From an uncultured Cohaesibacter sp. (GTDB lineage: Bacteria > Pseudomonadota > Alphaproteobacteria > Rhizobiales > Cohaesibacteraceae), in NCBI RefSeq assembly GCF_963676485.1, contig NZ_OY781114.1:1302001-1366000 (forward strand): a stretch of DNA of 64,000 nt, read 5' to 3'. A program made the position numbers and the translations under genes. The notes below the pieces were generated by a model. It did not search any database. It worked only from the letters and a program-made list of their open reading frames with translations, and was not told where the DNA came from. The number at the start of each line of letters is the position of its first letter. Position 1 is the first letter of the stretch. This document shows positions 1-8,270 of this stretch, piece after piece.

Positions 1-135
1 CAGGAAATGACACTGACCTTCATTCCAAAGATCCTCGTCATTTTCCTGATGCTCATCGCCAGCGGCACTTTCATAGGCACCCAGATCACCAGCTTCACCC
101 AGATCGTTTACGATCATATCGAGCATGGCTTTTAG
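1..135 (+). CDS. fliQ: Flagellar export apparatus protein FliQ (C-terminal part)
   Basis: The reading frame open at the window edge encodes 44 residues ending in TAG at 133-135. It contains the conserved FliQ segment EMTLTFIPKIL followed by a hydrophobic helix, which matches the second half of this roughly 88-residue family. FliQ is an inner-membrane part of the FliPQR export gate that passes rod, hook and filament subunits through the flagellar basal body. The start lies outside the window. It is the only flagellar gene here on the plus strand, and a clear terminator follows at once, so it is the last gene of its transcript. The partner gate gene fliP lies at 6.2-6.9 kb on the other strand. 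Confidence 0.9.
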   Translation, partial: QEMTLTFIPKILVIFLMLIASGTFIGTQITSFTQIVYDHIEHGF

Positions 136-172
136 GCACTCCGCTTCTGCCTTGGCGGGGTGCTTTTCTTTT
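136..172 (+). terminator. Rho-independent terminator after fliQ
   Basis: A 9-bp stem (136-144 with 155-163, one G.U pair) and a 10-nt loop are followed by TTTTCTTTT. It begins directly after the fliQ stop codon. Confidence 0.8.
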
Positions 173-179
173 GCTCTAA

Positions 180-600
180 AGTCATGAGCCCTGGTTCCTT
201 ACCCATGGATGGCTCCGCCGGACGTCGACCTGTGCTGGCTATTATGACTTTCTTTGCGCCTCACCTGCATCCTGATGGCGCCAACTCTGCTTCCCTTATC
301 TCCCCAGGTCTTTCTCCAAGCGCCAAGTAGCCAGTAAGCAGCCGAAGTGTGTCCTCCACCCTGTACGGGGCCCACGGCGGCCATATGACAGCCTATGGCT
401 GCCCCTTGCTTTGAAGGGTACAGCGAAACGCCTGCGATTGCTGTCAGGCCTGTTTGTTTCTTTTCTGCATGAAGATGGATTGCTCGGTAAGACCGGGCGC
501 GCATTGGCCCGCTTACGGCAAGCGGTAAAATGCAGGCGTCTTCCTTGCCCCCTACGCACCTGCGGAGAGCTGACTATGCGAACAATCATTCGGGGACATG
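180..600 (-). other. Gene-free region, possible structured RNA
   Basis: No convincing protein gene lies between the fliQ terminator and about position 686. Two overlapping minus-strand open frames (199-504 and 296-589) give low-complexity, basic, unrecognised products and look like by-products of GC-rich sequence. The stretch is rich in nested inverted repeats: 256-260 with 277-281, 389-393 with 397-401, and 501-505 with 529-533 enclosing 509-514 with 520-525. That is more structure than typical spacer. I could not match it to RNase P RNA, tmRNA, SRP RNA, 6S RNA or a known riboswitch. The strand assignment is a guess. Confidence 0.2.
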
Positions 601-685
601 CTATCTGACCCTCTTTTCGGGCACAGCAAGTCTGCTCAGGCTCGTTTCCACATAAAGGAACCTAAGGGCACATCGCTCCTGCGCA

Positions 686-895
686 TCAGGCAGAAAGAGC
701 AACGACGGGGCATTTGAGAGCATGCTTCATGCTGCCGCTCAAGATACCGTTTTCTTTTTTGAAAACCCTCAAGGCGGACTGCCTGTCGGGAGAAGAATGT
801 TCCATTTCGGCCTTCATGCCGAAATGCCAATATAAGGGTAAATCTTGAAATAACTTCGTATCAATCAGATTACGGCCAGTTGCCGTTATTGTCAT
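686..895 (-). CDS. Hypothetical small protein downstream of ftcR
   Basis: A 69-codon frame starts at an ATG preceded by a strong AGGAGG, although the spacing of about 2 nt is short. It lies 72 bp downstream of the ftcR stop on the same strand, so it could be cotranscribed with ftcR. The product (MTITATGRNL...) is mixed and polar, with no signal peptide, membrane helix or family I recognise. The frame contains a perfect 9-bp hairpin at 803-826. It may be a real small gene, or an untranslated RNA that happens to stay open. Confidence 0.35.
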   Translation of the reverse strand: MTITATGRNLIDTKLFQDLPLYWHFGMKAEMEHSSPDRQSALRVFKKENGILSGSMKHALKCPVVALSA

Positions 896-967
896 GACCT
901 CCTGTTGGTTCCTGCTCCGGTCCAGTATAAGCGGAGCCAAATGCAACCTATTTTGCGACCTTCTTGT

Positions 968-1657
968 CTAGCCCTGCTCAGTGAGAGCGTTGAACATATA
1001 GCCAAGATAACGTTTGGAATCGATGGGATCATAGCCAAGGCGCAGCTTCAGCTTTTTACGCAGCTTGCTAATATGGCTTTCCACGACGGTTTCTTCGACA
1101 TCTTCGTTCAGCAGCCCATAAACCGCATTATAGATCTGAGCGCGGCTCACGCGACGATCCCTGTTCTTGACAAGATATTCCAGAATGCGACGCTCACGAC
1201 GCGGAAGCTCGAGCGCTTCACCGCAAATCTCTGGGGAACGCCCGTCGAAATAGACACGGACATCGCCTTCTTCATGCTGCATTTCAGCTTCTACTCCTGC
1301 TCGACGGCTGATCACAGCAGCTCTGACGAGGATTTCTTTTACATGGATAGGTTTGCTAACCACATCATCAAAACCGGCTGCAAACAGATCCAGGGTCTGT
1401 TCCAGAGAGGTTTTGTCATTGAGTGCGATGAGGGGGGTTTTGCGGCAACGGGATCGAATGAGACCAGGATAACTGATCCTTTCCTCACAATCCCCCAGAA
1501 GGAAAGCTTCAACCGCATTGATATCTGTATCAGACAGAGAGGTAACCCAACTGCCGAATTCCTGCGGCACAATGCCGATGGAGGGCACACCTTCCCGCTG
1601 AAATCCGGCGGTATAGCCGTCAGACACCAGCTCCCGCTTTTCAATTAGTACGATCAT
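968..1657 (-). CDS. ftcR: Flagellar transcriptional regulator FtcR/Rem, OmpR-type
   Basis: This 229-aa protein opens MIVLIEKRELVSDGYT and is recognisably the FtcR (Brucella) / Rem (Sinorhizobium) regulator that activates flagellar genes in Rhizobiales. Residues 1 to about 105 form a receiver-like domain and about 125-225 a winged-helix DNA-binding domain (ELPRRERRILEYL, VVESHISKLRKKL). The receiver is atypical. The acidic pair near the N-terminus is replaced by EK and no phosphorylatable Asp is visible at the usual place, while the SKP lysine is kept. The ATG at 1657 was chosen because GGAG lies 7 nt upstream and the product then begins as in the family; the frame stays open 60 codons further. 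Its position beside the flg and fli operons fits its role. Confidence 0.9.
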   Translation of the reverse strand: MIVLIEKRELVSDGYTAGFQREGVPSIGIVPQEFGSWVTSLSDTDINAVEAFLLGDCEERISYPGLIRSRCRKTPLIALNDKTSLEQTLDLFAAGFDDVVSKPIHVKEILVRAAVISRRAGVEAEMQHEEGDVRVYFDGRSPEICGEALELPRRERRILEYLVKNRDRRVSRAQIYNAVYGLLNEDVEETVVESHISKLRKKLKLRLGYDPIDSKRYLGYMFNALTEQG

Positions 1658-2154
1658 TGAAATACTCCATTCTTGGTAGGTATAGAGGTATTGCAATGAC
1701 GCGCTGTCGTCACTAGAAAACACGCCCTTCAAGACAGCTTTCAGAAGGCGCGGGAAAAAAAATATAAATAGGAAAGGTGCCCTTTTAGTAGAATTATGTC
1801 TAAAACTGGCACTATTTTTCGGGAGGATTTTATTCAAGTGGGCTAATGCACTCGAGTTATTACAAAAATATGCTTCGACTTTGGCACAATCAAGGCATGG
1901 ATCAGGAAATAGTTAATGACTGTTTACAATTATATTCCACACATTCCAATAACACCATTGAAACAATAACTTTTCAAATTTTATGCTTTGGATAAGTTTT
2001 CTTCGTGTTATTACATAGTTCGGATAAACTGACATTGTAAAAATTACCCATGTCTAGTGTGGTGCCACAATACGTCTAGATATATTGCCGGAGCGGTACC
2101 GGCATAGCCTTCCCTCCCTAGTCCGAAGAACAGCAACAAATCAGATCACAAGAC
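1658..2154. other. AT-rich promoter region of ftcR
   Basis: No gene is visible. The region is markedly AT-rich and must hold the ftcR promoter and leader. At 1913-1927 it has TTAA-N7-TTAC, one mismatch from the CtrA consensus TTAA-N7-TTAA. This is suggestive but could easily be chance in such AT-rich DNA. Confidence 0.4.
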
Positions 2155-2180
2155 AACAAAAAGGGCCTCGAAAGGCCCTC
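2155..2180 (-). terminator. Terminator of the flgB-flgI operon
   Basis: A perfect 7-bp hairpin (2162-2168 with 2173-2179) with a CGAA/TTCG loop is followed on the minus strand by TTTTTGTTG. It lies 110 bp beyond the flgI stop. Confidence 0.8.
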
Positions 2181-2290
2181 TCCATTAACCTACAGCGATG
2201 ATTGTGCTTCCTTGTGAAGGCAAGGGATAGAGCCCTTCCGATAAAGCCTCTCAAGCTCTTGTAGGCCACGTCCTAGCGGCTTTGCGGTGG

Positions 2291-3403
2291 CTACTGGATC
2301 ACGAGTTCCGCTTGCAGAGCGCCGACCGTTTTCATGGTTTGCAGGATGGAGATCACGCCAGATGGCCTGAGCCCGATCCGGTTAAGCCCACTGACAATCG
2401 TCTGCAAGTCTGTCCCCCCGATGATGGACAGGGAGCCGCCATCCTGATTGACGTCGATGCTGGTGTCCGGCAAGACGACGGTCTGCCCATTTTCGGAGAA
2501 TGGCTCTGGCTGGCTTGCGATCGGTCTTTCGGTGATGCGGACCACCATGCTGCCATAGGTCACCGCGACCGTAGAGATCTGCACATGATTGCCGATGACG
2601 ACAGTGCCCGTGCGTTCATCGACCACCACCTTGGCGGGCGTATCGGGCTGAATAGCCAGTCCCTCAATCTGGGCGATGAAGCGGGTGGCGCTTACCTTGC
2701 CAGGCTTGCGCAGGACGACAGAGCGGAAGTCGCGCTCCTTGGCCAGCTTTACGCCATAGCGCTCGCGGGAGAAGGCATTGATGGCATCGGCGATGCGTAC
2801 AGCCGTGTTGAAATCCGGATTGGTCAGCTGCAGCACGAAGGACCGCAGATTGATGAAATCATCGGCTAGTTCCCGCTCGACGATTGCGCCATTTGGAATC
2901 ATGCCGGATGTGGCTATGCCTTCACGCAGGGATTGAGCGTCTCCCTGTTCGGAGAAGCCGGCAACGGCAAGTCCCCCTTGTGCAACGGCATAGACCTTGC
3001 CATCCGATCCCATCATCGGGGTTGCGATCAGCGTACCCCCTGACAGAGACGATGCGTCCCCCAACGAGGCCACATTGATATCTATTTTCGTGCCCTTTTT
3101 GACAAAGGCAGGGAAATTGGCCGTCACGACGACGGCAGCAACGTTACGGGTTCTCAGATTGGCATCGCGCACATTGACCCCCATGCTATCGAGCATGGAT
3201 TGTAGCGATTGCTCGGTAAAGGGCGAGTTGCGCATGGTATCGCCCGAGCCCTTCAGCCCGACGACGAGCCCATAGCCGATGATCTGGTTATCGCGCATGC
3301 CCTCCAGAGAGGTCACATCCTTGATGCGCACGGCTGCATTGACACTGGTTGCCAGCAACAGGGTGCATATGGCTGCCGCGAGGCATCTGCTGAAAATTGT
3401 CAT
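2291..3403 (-). CDS. flgI: Flagellar P-ring protein FlgI
   Basis: A 370-aa protein with an N-terminal signal peptide (about residues 1-23, ending VNAA) followed by the family signature RIKDVTSLEGMRDNQIIGYGLVVGL. FlgI polymerises in the periplasm into the P ring, the bushing around the rod at the peptidoglycan layer. Length and sequence match the family along the whole chain, including the C-terminal ELVIQ. The ATG sits one base after the flgA stop, so translation is coupled. It is the last gene of the flgB-flgC-fliE-flgG-flgA-flgI operon and is followed by a terminator. Confidence 0.97.
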   Translation of the reverse strand: MTIFSRCLAAAICTLLLATSVNAAVRIKDVTSLEGMRDNQIIGYGLVVGLKGSGDTMRNSPFTEQSLQSMLDSMGVNVRDANLRTRNVAAVVVTANFPAFVKKGTKIDINVASLGDASSLSGGTLIATPMMGSDGKVYAVAQGGLAVAGFSEQGDAQSLREGIATSGMIPNGAIVERELADDFINLRSFVLQLTNPDFNTAVRIADAINAFSRERYGVKLAKERDFRSVVLRKPGKVSATRFIAQIEGLAIQPDTPAKVVVDERTGTVVIGNHVQISTVAVTYGSMVVRITERPIASQPEPFSENGQTVVLPDTSIDVNQDGGSLSIIGGTDLQTIVSGLNRIGLRPSGVISILQTMKTVGALQAELVIQ

Positions 3404-3404
3404 G

Positions 3405-3917
3405 TTATGGCCCTATCGAAATCGTTCCATTTTCTTCAACACGCCCGACGATAATCAATCCGGTGTCCACATTCCGGACCCGGATAATCTCTCCCACGAC
3501 GCCATCTTCAAGAGGCTCGACATGGGCAACAATTTCCAGACCGCGATCCTGAAATACCAACTGAGCGGGCTCACCGCGCTTAACGGCTTCGCGTCGCCGC
3601 AAGGCTGACTTGGGAATGGGCTCTCCCACTGGCAGGCGGCGCACCGCTTCCTTGCCTAAAATATCGTTGATGTTGGGCACCACCGAAAAGCGATCTATCC
3701 TGTTGGCTCTGAAACGGCGTTTCTCCAAGGCAGACAGCGTGATTATCTCCCCTTGCGCAATTGTCGCGCGGGGCACCGGCAAGGTGACTGCAGGAGTGGC
3801 TGCCAAAGCCTCTTGCGCCCACAGGCAAAGCAGAAGGAGCATTGCACCAAGCAGAGACAACAAACGGCGCTGTCTCTCTGCCATGGCCATAGCCCGCGTT
3901 TGAACGGCCCCGCCCAT
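3405..3917 (-). CDS. flgA: Flagellar basal body P-ring chaperone FlgA
   Basis: This 170-aa protein has a signal peptide (hydrophobic core LLSLLGAMLLLLCLW, cleavage around ALA-AT) and an SAF-type domain with the segments VPRATIAQGEIITLSALEKRRF and GEPIPKSALRRRE. FlgA is the periplasmic chaperone needed for P-ring assembly by FlgI, whose gene follows directly. The ATG overlaps the flgG TGA by one base. The protein is the short rhizobial form, without the extra N-terminal domain of the enteric protein. Confidence 0.93.
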   Translation of the reverse strand: MGGAVQTRAMAMAERQRRLLSLLGAMLLLLCLWAQEALAATPAVTLPVPRATIAQGEIITLSALEKRRFRANRIDRFSVVPNINDILGKEAVRRLPVGEPIPKSALRRREAVKRGEPAQLVFQDRGLEIVAHVEPLEDGVVGEIIRVRNVDTGLIIVGRVEENGTISIGP

Positions 3918-4705
3918 CAGCGTATTCCCTGCGTGACAACGCCTGCCATATCGTCGACAGCCTGAATAACCTTGGAGTTCATCTCATAGCCACGCTGGGC
4001 TGCGATGAGAGCTGTGATTTCCTTGACCGGATCAACGTTGGAATCTTCCAGATATCCCTGTCGGATGATGCCGAAGCCCTCGTCACCGGCATTGCCCTCG
4101 ACCGCTTCACCGGAAGCCTCGGTTTCTGCAAACAGGTTGGCTCCCTTGGCTTCCAGGCCGGAATCATTGGCAAAGACAGCCATTTGCAGCTGTCCAAGCA
4201 ACTGAGGCGCGTCCTGTCCGTCGATTTTGGCATAAACCTGACCGGTTTCGTTGATCTCGATATCTGTTGTGTCTTCAGGCACCGTGATGGCTGGCTCAAC
4301 CGGATAGCCATCGGACGTTACGAGCCGCCCCTCGCCATTGGTGTTGAAAGACCCGGCTCGGGTATAGAAGGTCTCGCCATCGGCATTGCTGACCGTGAAC
4401 CAGCCCTTGCCATCAATGGCCAGATCGAAACTACCCGATGTGTTATTCAGAGTGCCTTGGGTATGCAGATTGCGGATTGCAGCAGCCCGCACACCAAGGC
4501 CAAGCTGGGCCCCTTCCGGTATCGGCGCTTCACCTGTGCGGTTGGGAACTCCCTGCACACGCACGGCCTGATACAGAAGGTCTGTGAATTCGGCACGCGC
4601 CCGCTTGAAGCCGGTGGTGTTCATGTTGGAGATGTTGTTGGCAATCACTTCAACATTAAGCTGCTGCGCGCTCATTCCGGTCGCAGCAATGGCAAGAGCT
4701 TTCAT
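3917..4705 (-). CDS. flgG: Flagellar distal rod protein FlgG
   Basis: A 262-aa protein, the normal length for FlgG. The N-terminus has the rod/hook motif ([37 protein letters not shown]) and the C-terminus the matching segment with [16 protein letters not shown], the two helices that pair in the rod. The central region has the FlgG/FlgE-type [22 protein letters not shown] segment. FlgG forms the distal rod that crosses the P and L rings. GAGG lies 8 nt before the ATG. An 82-bp gap separates it from fliE. Confidence 0.97.
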   Translation of the reverse strand: MKALAIAATGMSAQQLNVEVIANNISNMNTTGFKRARAEFTDLLYQAVRVQGVPNRTGEAPIPEGAQLGLGVRAAAIRNLHTQGTLNNTSGSFDLAIDGKGWFTVSNADGETFYTRAGSFNTNGEGRLVTSDGYPVEPAITVPEDTTDIEINETGQVYAKIDGQDAPQLLGQLQMAVFANDSGLEAKGANLFAETEASGEAVEGNAGDEGFGIIRQGYLEDSNVDPVKEITALIAAQRGYEMNSKVIQAVDDMAGVVTQGIR

Positions 4706-4787
4706 TGTTTTTCCCTCGATCTGAAATAGAAAGTGACATCAACGGCAAAGGAGACTTCAGAGCCCGTCTGCTGTCTCCCCCGAACCG

Positions 4788-5135
4788 TCAGATGGTCATG
4801 CGACTGACTTCCTGATAGGCCGCAACGACCTTGTCCCGAATGGCGATCGCGCTTTGCAGCGCCAGCTCGGCATTCATGACCGCGTCCACCACATTCTGCA
4901 CGGACTCCTTGCCCTCAATGCCTTCAATGGCAGCGGCTTCGCCCATCTTGACGGTGTTGATCGCGTCGGTGGTCACTCCGGAGAAATAATCTGCGAATGT
5001 ATTGCCCGCTTCGTCGACTTCGCCGGTTATGTCAACGGCATTGCTGCCATTGCTCATGAAGCGCGTTTCCGAAACGCCGTTGAAATCACTACCCCGGGTT
5101 GTGAAGCTGGATACTGCATTCAAACTGTCTATCAT
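4788..5135 (-). CDS. fliE: Flagellar hook-basal body protein FliE
   Basis: A 115-aa protein whose C-terminal half (AELALQSAIAIRDKVVAAYQEVSRMTI) is the conserved FliE helix region. FliE joins the MS ring and export gate to the proximal rod. Two starts are possible: a GTG overlapping the flgC stop (5138) and the ATG at 5135. The ATG has the better spacing (6 nt) from AGGAG. It lies in the usual rhizobial order between flgC and flgG. Confidence 0.93.
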   Translation of the reverse strand: MIDSLNAVSSFTTRGSDFNGVSETRFMSNGSNAVDITGEVDEAGNTFADYFSGVTTDAINTVKMGEAAAIEGIEGKESVQNVVDAVMNAELALQSAIAIRDKVVAAYQEVSRMTI

Positions 5136-5137
5136 CA

Positions 5138-5554
5138 CTAGCTCCTGAGCAGATCGATGGTACGCAGAACCATGCTGCGCGTCTGGGTCATGACTTTGAG
5201 GTTGGCTTCGTAGCTGCGATTGGTCTCGCGCATGTCGGCCAACTCAATCATGGTATTAACGTTGGGCATTTTCACCTGCCCGGTTTCATCAGCTGCCGGA
5301 TTGGTCGGGTCATATTCGACCGAGAAAGGCGCGTTATCGATGCCGATATTCTTCACCTTCACAAGGGAAGCACCTGCGGCCCGATCCATTTCTTCGGAGA
5401 AAACGATCGTTTTGCGCTGATAGGGATCGGAGCCGGGGGTCGCTCCGGTGGACTGGGCGTTTGCCAGGTTTTCGGAAATGACGCGCATGCGCTCTGCCTG
5501 CGCGGACAATCCGGTAGAGGAGATGCGAAATGTCGCGGAAAGAGGATCAATCAT
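5138..5554 (-). CDS. flgC: Flagellar proximal rod protein FlgC
   Basis: A 138-aa protein beginning MIDPLSATFRISSTGLSAQAERMRVISENLANAQ, the FlgC N-terminal rod motif, and ending with the matching helix ANLKVMTQTRSMVLRTIDLLRS. FlgC is one of the proximal rod subunits. The ATG overlaps the flgB TGA (TGATG), with AAGG 7 nt upstream. A GTG one codon earlier is also possible. Translation is coupled to flgB. Confidence 0.95.
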   Translation of the reverse strand: MIDPLSATFRISSTGLSAQAERMRVISENLANAQSTGATPGSDPYQRKTIVFSEEMDRAAGASLVKVKNIGIDNAPFSVEYDPTNPAADETGQVKMPNVNTMIELADMRETNRSYEANLKVMTQTRSMVLRTIDLLRS

Positions 5555-5937
5555 CACTGTGCCTTCGCTGCCATCAACATCATACTGTGGATGGATTTGA
5601 TCAAATTCGTTGTCAGAGTGTGATCTCGGGCGACTTCACCGGCTTTCATCATTTCCTGTTCCAGTGAGACCGAGTTTCCGGAATATGTGACGTCCCAGCT
5701 ATCCTTCTTCTCAACATCGACACTCCGCGTTGCAGCATTCATGGCGGTCATGTGTCCAGGTTGGGTGCTGGCCATGCGAACATGGGCTTTGTCAAAGAGC
5801 GCGGTGAAGCTTTCCACGTCCTTTGCCCGATAGCCTGGTGTGTTGGCATTGGCGACATTCTGGGCGATCGTGTTTTCACGAACCGATAGCCAATTCTGAT
5901 GCGCGTTTGCCAGCTTCATCAAATAGACAGGTTCCAT
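5554..5937 (-). CDS. flgB: Flagellar proximal rod protein FlgB
   Basis: A 127-aa protein with the FlgB signature NWLSVRENTIAQNVANANTPGYRAKDV near the N-terminus and a C-terminal helix carrying ARDHTLTTNLIKSIHSMMLMAAKAQ. FlgB forms the rod base with FlgC and FliE. It is the first gene of the six-gene operon running down to flgI. Confidence 0.95.
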   Translation of the reverse strand: MEPVYLMKLANAHQNWLSVRENTIAQNVANANTPGYRAKDVESFTALFDKAHVRMASTQPGHMTAMNAATRSVDVEKKDSWDVTYSGNSVSLEQEMMKAGEVARDHTLTTNLIKSIHSMMLMAAKAQ

Positions 5938-6114
5938 TTGGATTCTCCATCAAATTCCGATGATCCAGTCTTAAGGCACCAAGCTTGCCCGAAGCTGTCG
6001 AGACGTCCTATATCTTATTGATTTTATTTTACTATTTTTTGTTTTAATTCAAATTTTCAGCGAAATTTTCTCGCCTTTTCGACAAAGGCGAACCGCTTTG
6101 CCAATCCGCGTTCA
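5938..6114 (-). promoter_or_regulatory. Promoter region of the flgB operon
   Basis: This 177-bp gap lies between the fliP terminator and flgB, with a very T-rich core at about 6008-6055 on the plus strand. It must hold the flgB operon promoter. No clean sigma consensus could be assigned. Confidence 0.4.
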
Positions 6115-6148
6115 TGCAAAAAAGCCAGACACTGAACCAGTGCCTGGC
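6115..6148 (-). terminator. Terminator of the motE-fliP operon
   Basis: An 11-bp stem (6124-6134 with 6138-6148, one G.U) with a tight 3-nt loop is followed on the minus strand by TTTTTT. Confidence 0.85.
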
Positions 6149-6202
6149 AAGTGGGCTATGCTGCCTTGGGATGAAGGTTGGATAAAGGAGGGCGTCTCTT
6201 GA

Positions 6203-6946
6203 TCAGAAGAAAGACCGTATGAGACTGCCGACAAGAATATTCCAGCCGTCGATCAGAACGAAAAAGAGGGCTTTGAAGGGGAGCGAGATGGCCGTTGGGG
6301 GCAGCATCATCATGCCCATGGACATGGTGATTGTCGCAACGATCAGGTCGATCACCAGAAAGGGCAAGGCGATAAGGAACCCCATTTCAAACCCGCGCCG
6401 CAGCTCGGAAATCATGAAGGAAGGGATCAACACCCGCATCTCCACTTCATCTGGCGAGGTTGCCTCCTTGGCGTGGAGATTGGCTATGGCCAGATCAGAA
6501 AACATGCCGATATCTTCATCGCGCACATGCTGAAGCATGAAGGAGCGAAAGGGCGAAGCCACCTTCTCATAAGCCTGCACTTCGGTGATTTCATTATTCA
6601 GCAGTGGCTGGACACCATTGCGCCAGGCCTGATCGAAGGTTGGTCCCATGACATAGAAGGTCATGAAGAGCGCCAGAGAGATCATCACCATGTTGGACGG
6701 CGTCGATTGCAGCCCCATGCCCGACCGCAAGAAGGAAAAGGCGATCGAGAAGCGGATGAAGCTGGTCACCATGATGAGGAGACCGGGTGCCAGAGACAGG
6801 ACGGTGATCAAAGCAATCAGCTGGATCATCCTGCCAGATGCAGAGGCTTCACCGCTTGGCAAAATGCTGTTCAGGTCAATCGACTGGGCCCATGTGGGGC
6901 TGGCAAGCAGCAGAAAGAGCGGAAGGCCGTAAACTAGTCTTTTCAC
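6203..6946 (-). CDS. fliP: Flagellar export gate protein FliP
   Basis: A 247-aa membrane protein with a cleavable signal peptide (about 1-20, ending WAQ). Its hydrophobic helices carry FliP signatures such as PGLLIMVTSFIRF, MVMISLALFMTF and PFLVIDLIVATITMSMGMMMLPP. FliP forms the central pentamer of the FliPQR export gate. The ATG overlaps the fliL TGA (ATGA). It is the last gene of the motE-flgH-fliL-fliP operon and is followed by a strong terminator. Confidence 0.97.
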   Translation of the reverse strand: MKRLVYGLPLFLLLASPTWAQSIDLNSILPSGEASASGRMIQLIALITVLSLAPGLLIMVTSFIRFSIAFSFLRSGMGLQSTPSNMVMISLALFMTFYVMGPTFDQAWRNGVQPLLNNEITEVQAYEKVASPFRSFMLQHVRDEDIGMFSDLAIANLHAKEATSPDEVEMRVLIPSFMISELRRGFEMGFLIALPFLVIDLIVATITMSMGMMMLPPTAISLPFKALFFVLIDGWNILVGSLIRSFF

Positions 6947-7449
6947 TGGATCACCATCGTTTCGAGGATGAATTCACGAATATTGCCATCCGCCCTGATT
7001 TTCGCACGCTGATTGAGGTCTTCCCGCAAATTCTGCAATCCGGTGGCGCCCTCCAGATCAGACACCTTCAGGGTTCTGAGATAGGCCGCTATGTCGCTCT
7101 CCACCTGACTGATCAGAATTTTGGACTGCTCCATTGCCGCTTCATTGAATACAATGGAGCCCTGCACACGGACGAAGGCCTTCTCGACGCCAGACAGGTT
7201 GACGATGATCGGCTTGATCGCCACGATTTCGCTGGGGCTATCGTAAAGAGCGTGAACGGGAGGATTGTCTCTCTCCCTTTTTTCTTCCAGAACGATGTGG
7301 CGGGTCTGGTTGACCAGTTGCATGCCAACAAAAGCGCCAATTCCGGCGGCCAGAAGCGTCATGATGAGGATCATCACAAACAGGCCCATATCTGGCTTGC
7401 TCGATTTGGCCTTCATCTCACCATCTGACAGAACCATAATATTCGACAT
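6943..7449 (-). CDS. fliL: Flagellar basal body-associated protein FliL
   Basis: A 168-aa protein with a short cytoplasmic tail, one membrane helix at about residues 22-45 (MGLFVMILIMTLLAAGIGAF) and a periplasmic domain that ends in the typical NIREFILETMVIQ. FliL surrounds and stabilises the stator ring of the motor. The gap of 104 bp to flgH holds nothing recognisable, and the gene overlaps fliP by 4 bp. Confidence 0.93.
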   Translation of the reverse strand: MSNIMVLSDGEMKAKSSKPDMGLFVMILIMTLLAAGIGAFVGMQLVNQTRHIVLEEKRERDNPPVHALYDSPSEIVAIKPIIVNLSGVEKAFVRVQGSIVFNEAAMEQSKILISQVESDIAAYLRTLKVSDLEGATGLQNLREDLNQRAKIRADGNIREFILETMVIQ

Positions 7450-7553
7450 CTTGGCGGAGTATCCTTCTTATTCTTGCAAGGTTGGATGGGCAGTGCAGAA
7501 GATGAATGCGAGGGGAATGCCCGCATTCTCAAACGGGTGGGCGTTGACGCTTC

Positions 7554-8270
7554 CTAGAAGGGCACATACCGATCATAGATCTGCTGGCCCCATGCAGGCT
7601 GTTGCATCTCGGTAATACGACCACGGCCACCATAGGAAATGCGCGCTTCAGCGATCTTGTCGTAGGTGATGACATTGTCCGCTGCGATATCTCGCGGGCG
7701 CACGATGCCCTCTACATTGAGAACCCGAACTTCGGCATTGACCCGCACCTCCTGGCTGCCAGAGATCACCAGATTATGATTGGGCAGAACCTGGGTCACG
7801 ACGGCAGCAATCTGCAGGTCGATCTCTTCCTTGCGGTTGATGGCGCCCTTGCCCTTGGAGGAACTTTTCGAATCCGCATCCAGATCCGCGTTGCCGTCTT
7901 CACCAAAACCGAAAAGGCTGAAGCCAAAGCCCAGAGACTGCTTCTCCGAGCTATCGCGGCTGCGGTCGGAGGCATTGTCGAGGCTGGCTTCATCTTCAAT
8001 ATTGATAAGAACCGTCAGCACATCCCCCACCCGCTTGGCGCGGGGCTCAAGGAAGAACTGATTGCGATCCTCGGTCCAGATGGCATGAAAGCTTTTGCGC
8101 TCGGTTGGCTGGTAGCCCACAAGCGTCGGGTTGATCAGGGGCTGCCGCAAGCCATTGCCCATGGGAGACAGTTCCGGGGTCGCCCCGATCTTCTCCTGAT
8201 TGTTGGCGCATCCCGCAATGAGCAAGATCCCGAAGAGGGGGACCAGAGCTTTGGTAAGAAGAGTGGTCAT
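7554..8270 (-). CDS. flgH: Flagellar L-ring lipoprotein FlgH
   Basis: A 238-aa lipoprotein with the lipobox LIAGC (lipidated Cys21). The later segments (RVGDVLTVLINIEDEASLDN, LVISGSQEVRVNAEVRVLNVEGIVRPRDI, RISYGGRGRITEMQQPAWGQQIYDRYVPF) are characteristic of FlgH. It forms the outer-membrane L ring of the basal body. Its ATG overlaps the motE stop (ATGA). Confidence 0.97.
   Translation of the reverse strand: MTTLLTKALVPLFGILLIAGCANNQEKIGATPELSPMGNGLRQPLINPTLVGYQPTERKSFHAIWTEDRNQFFLEPRAKRVGDVLTVLINIEDEASLDNASDRSRDSSEKQSLGFGFSLFGFGEDGNADLDADSKSSSKGKGAINRKEEIDLQIAAVVTQVLPNHNLVISGSQEVRVNAEVRVLNVEGIVRPRDIAADNVITYDKIAEARISYGGRGRITEMQQPAWGQQIYDRYVPF

Noticed and set aside
180-600. RNase P RNA, tmRNA or cobalamin riboswitch in the fliQ-ftcR gap
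   Set aside because: None of the universally conserved core sequences of these families could be found on either strand.
905-1648. 247-codon plus-strand frame over ftcR
   Set aside because: ftcR on the other strand is a recognisable family member with a good start; this frame is its complement.
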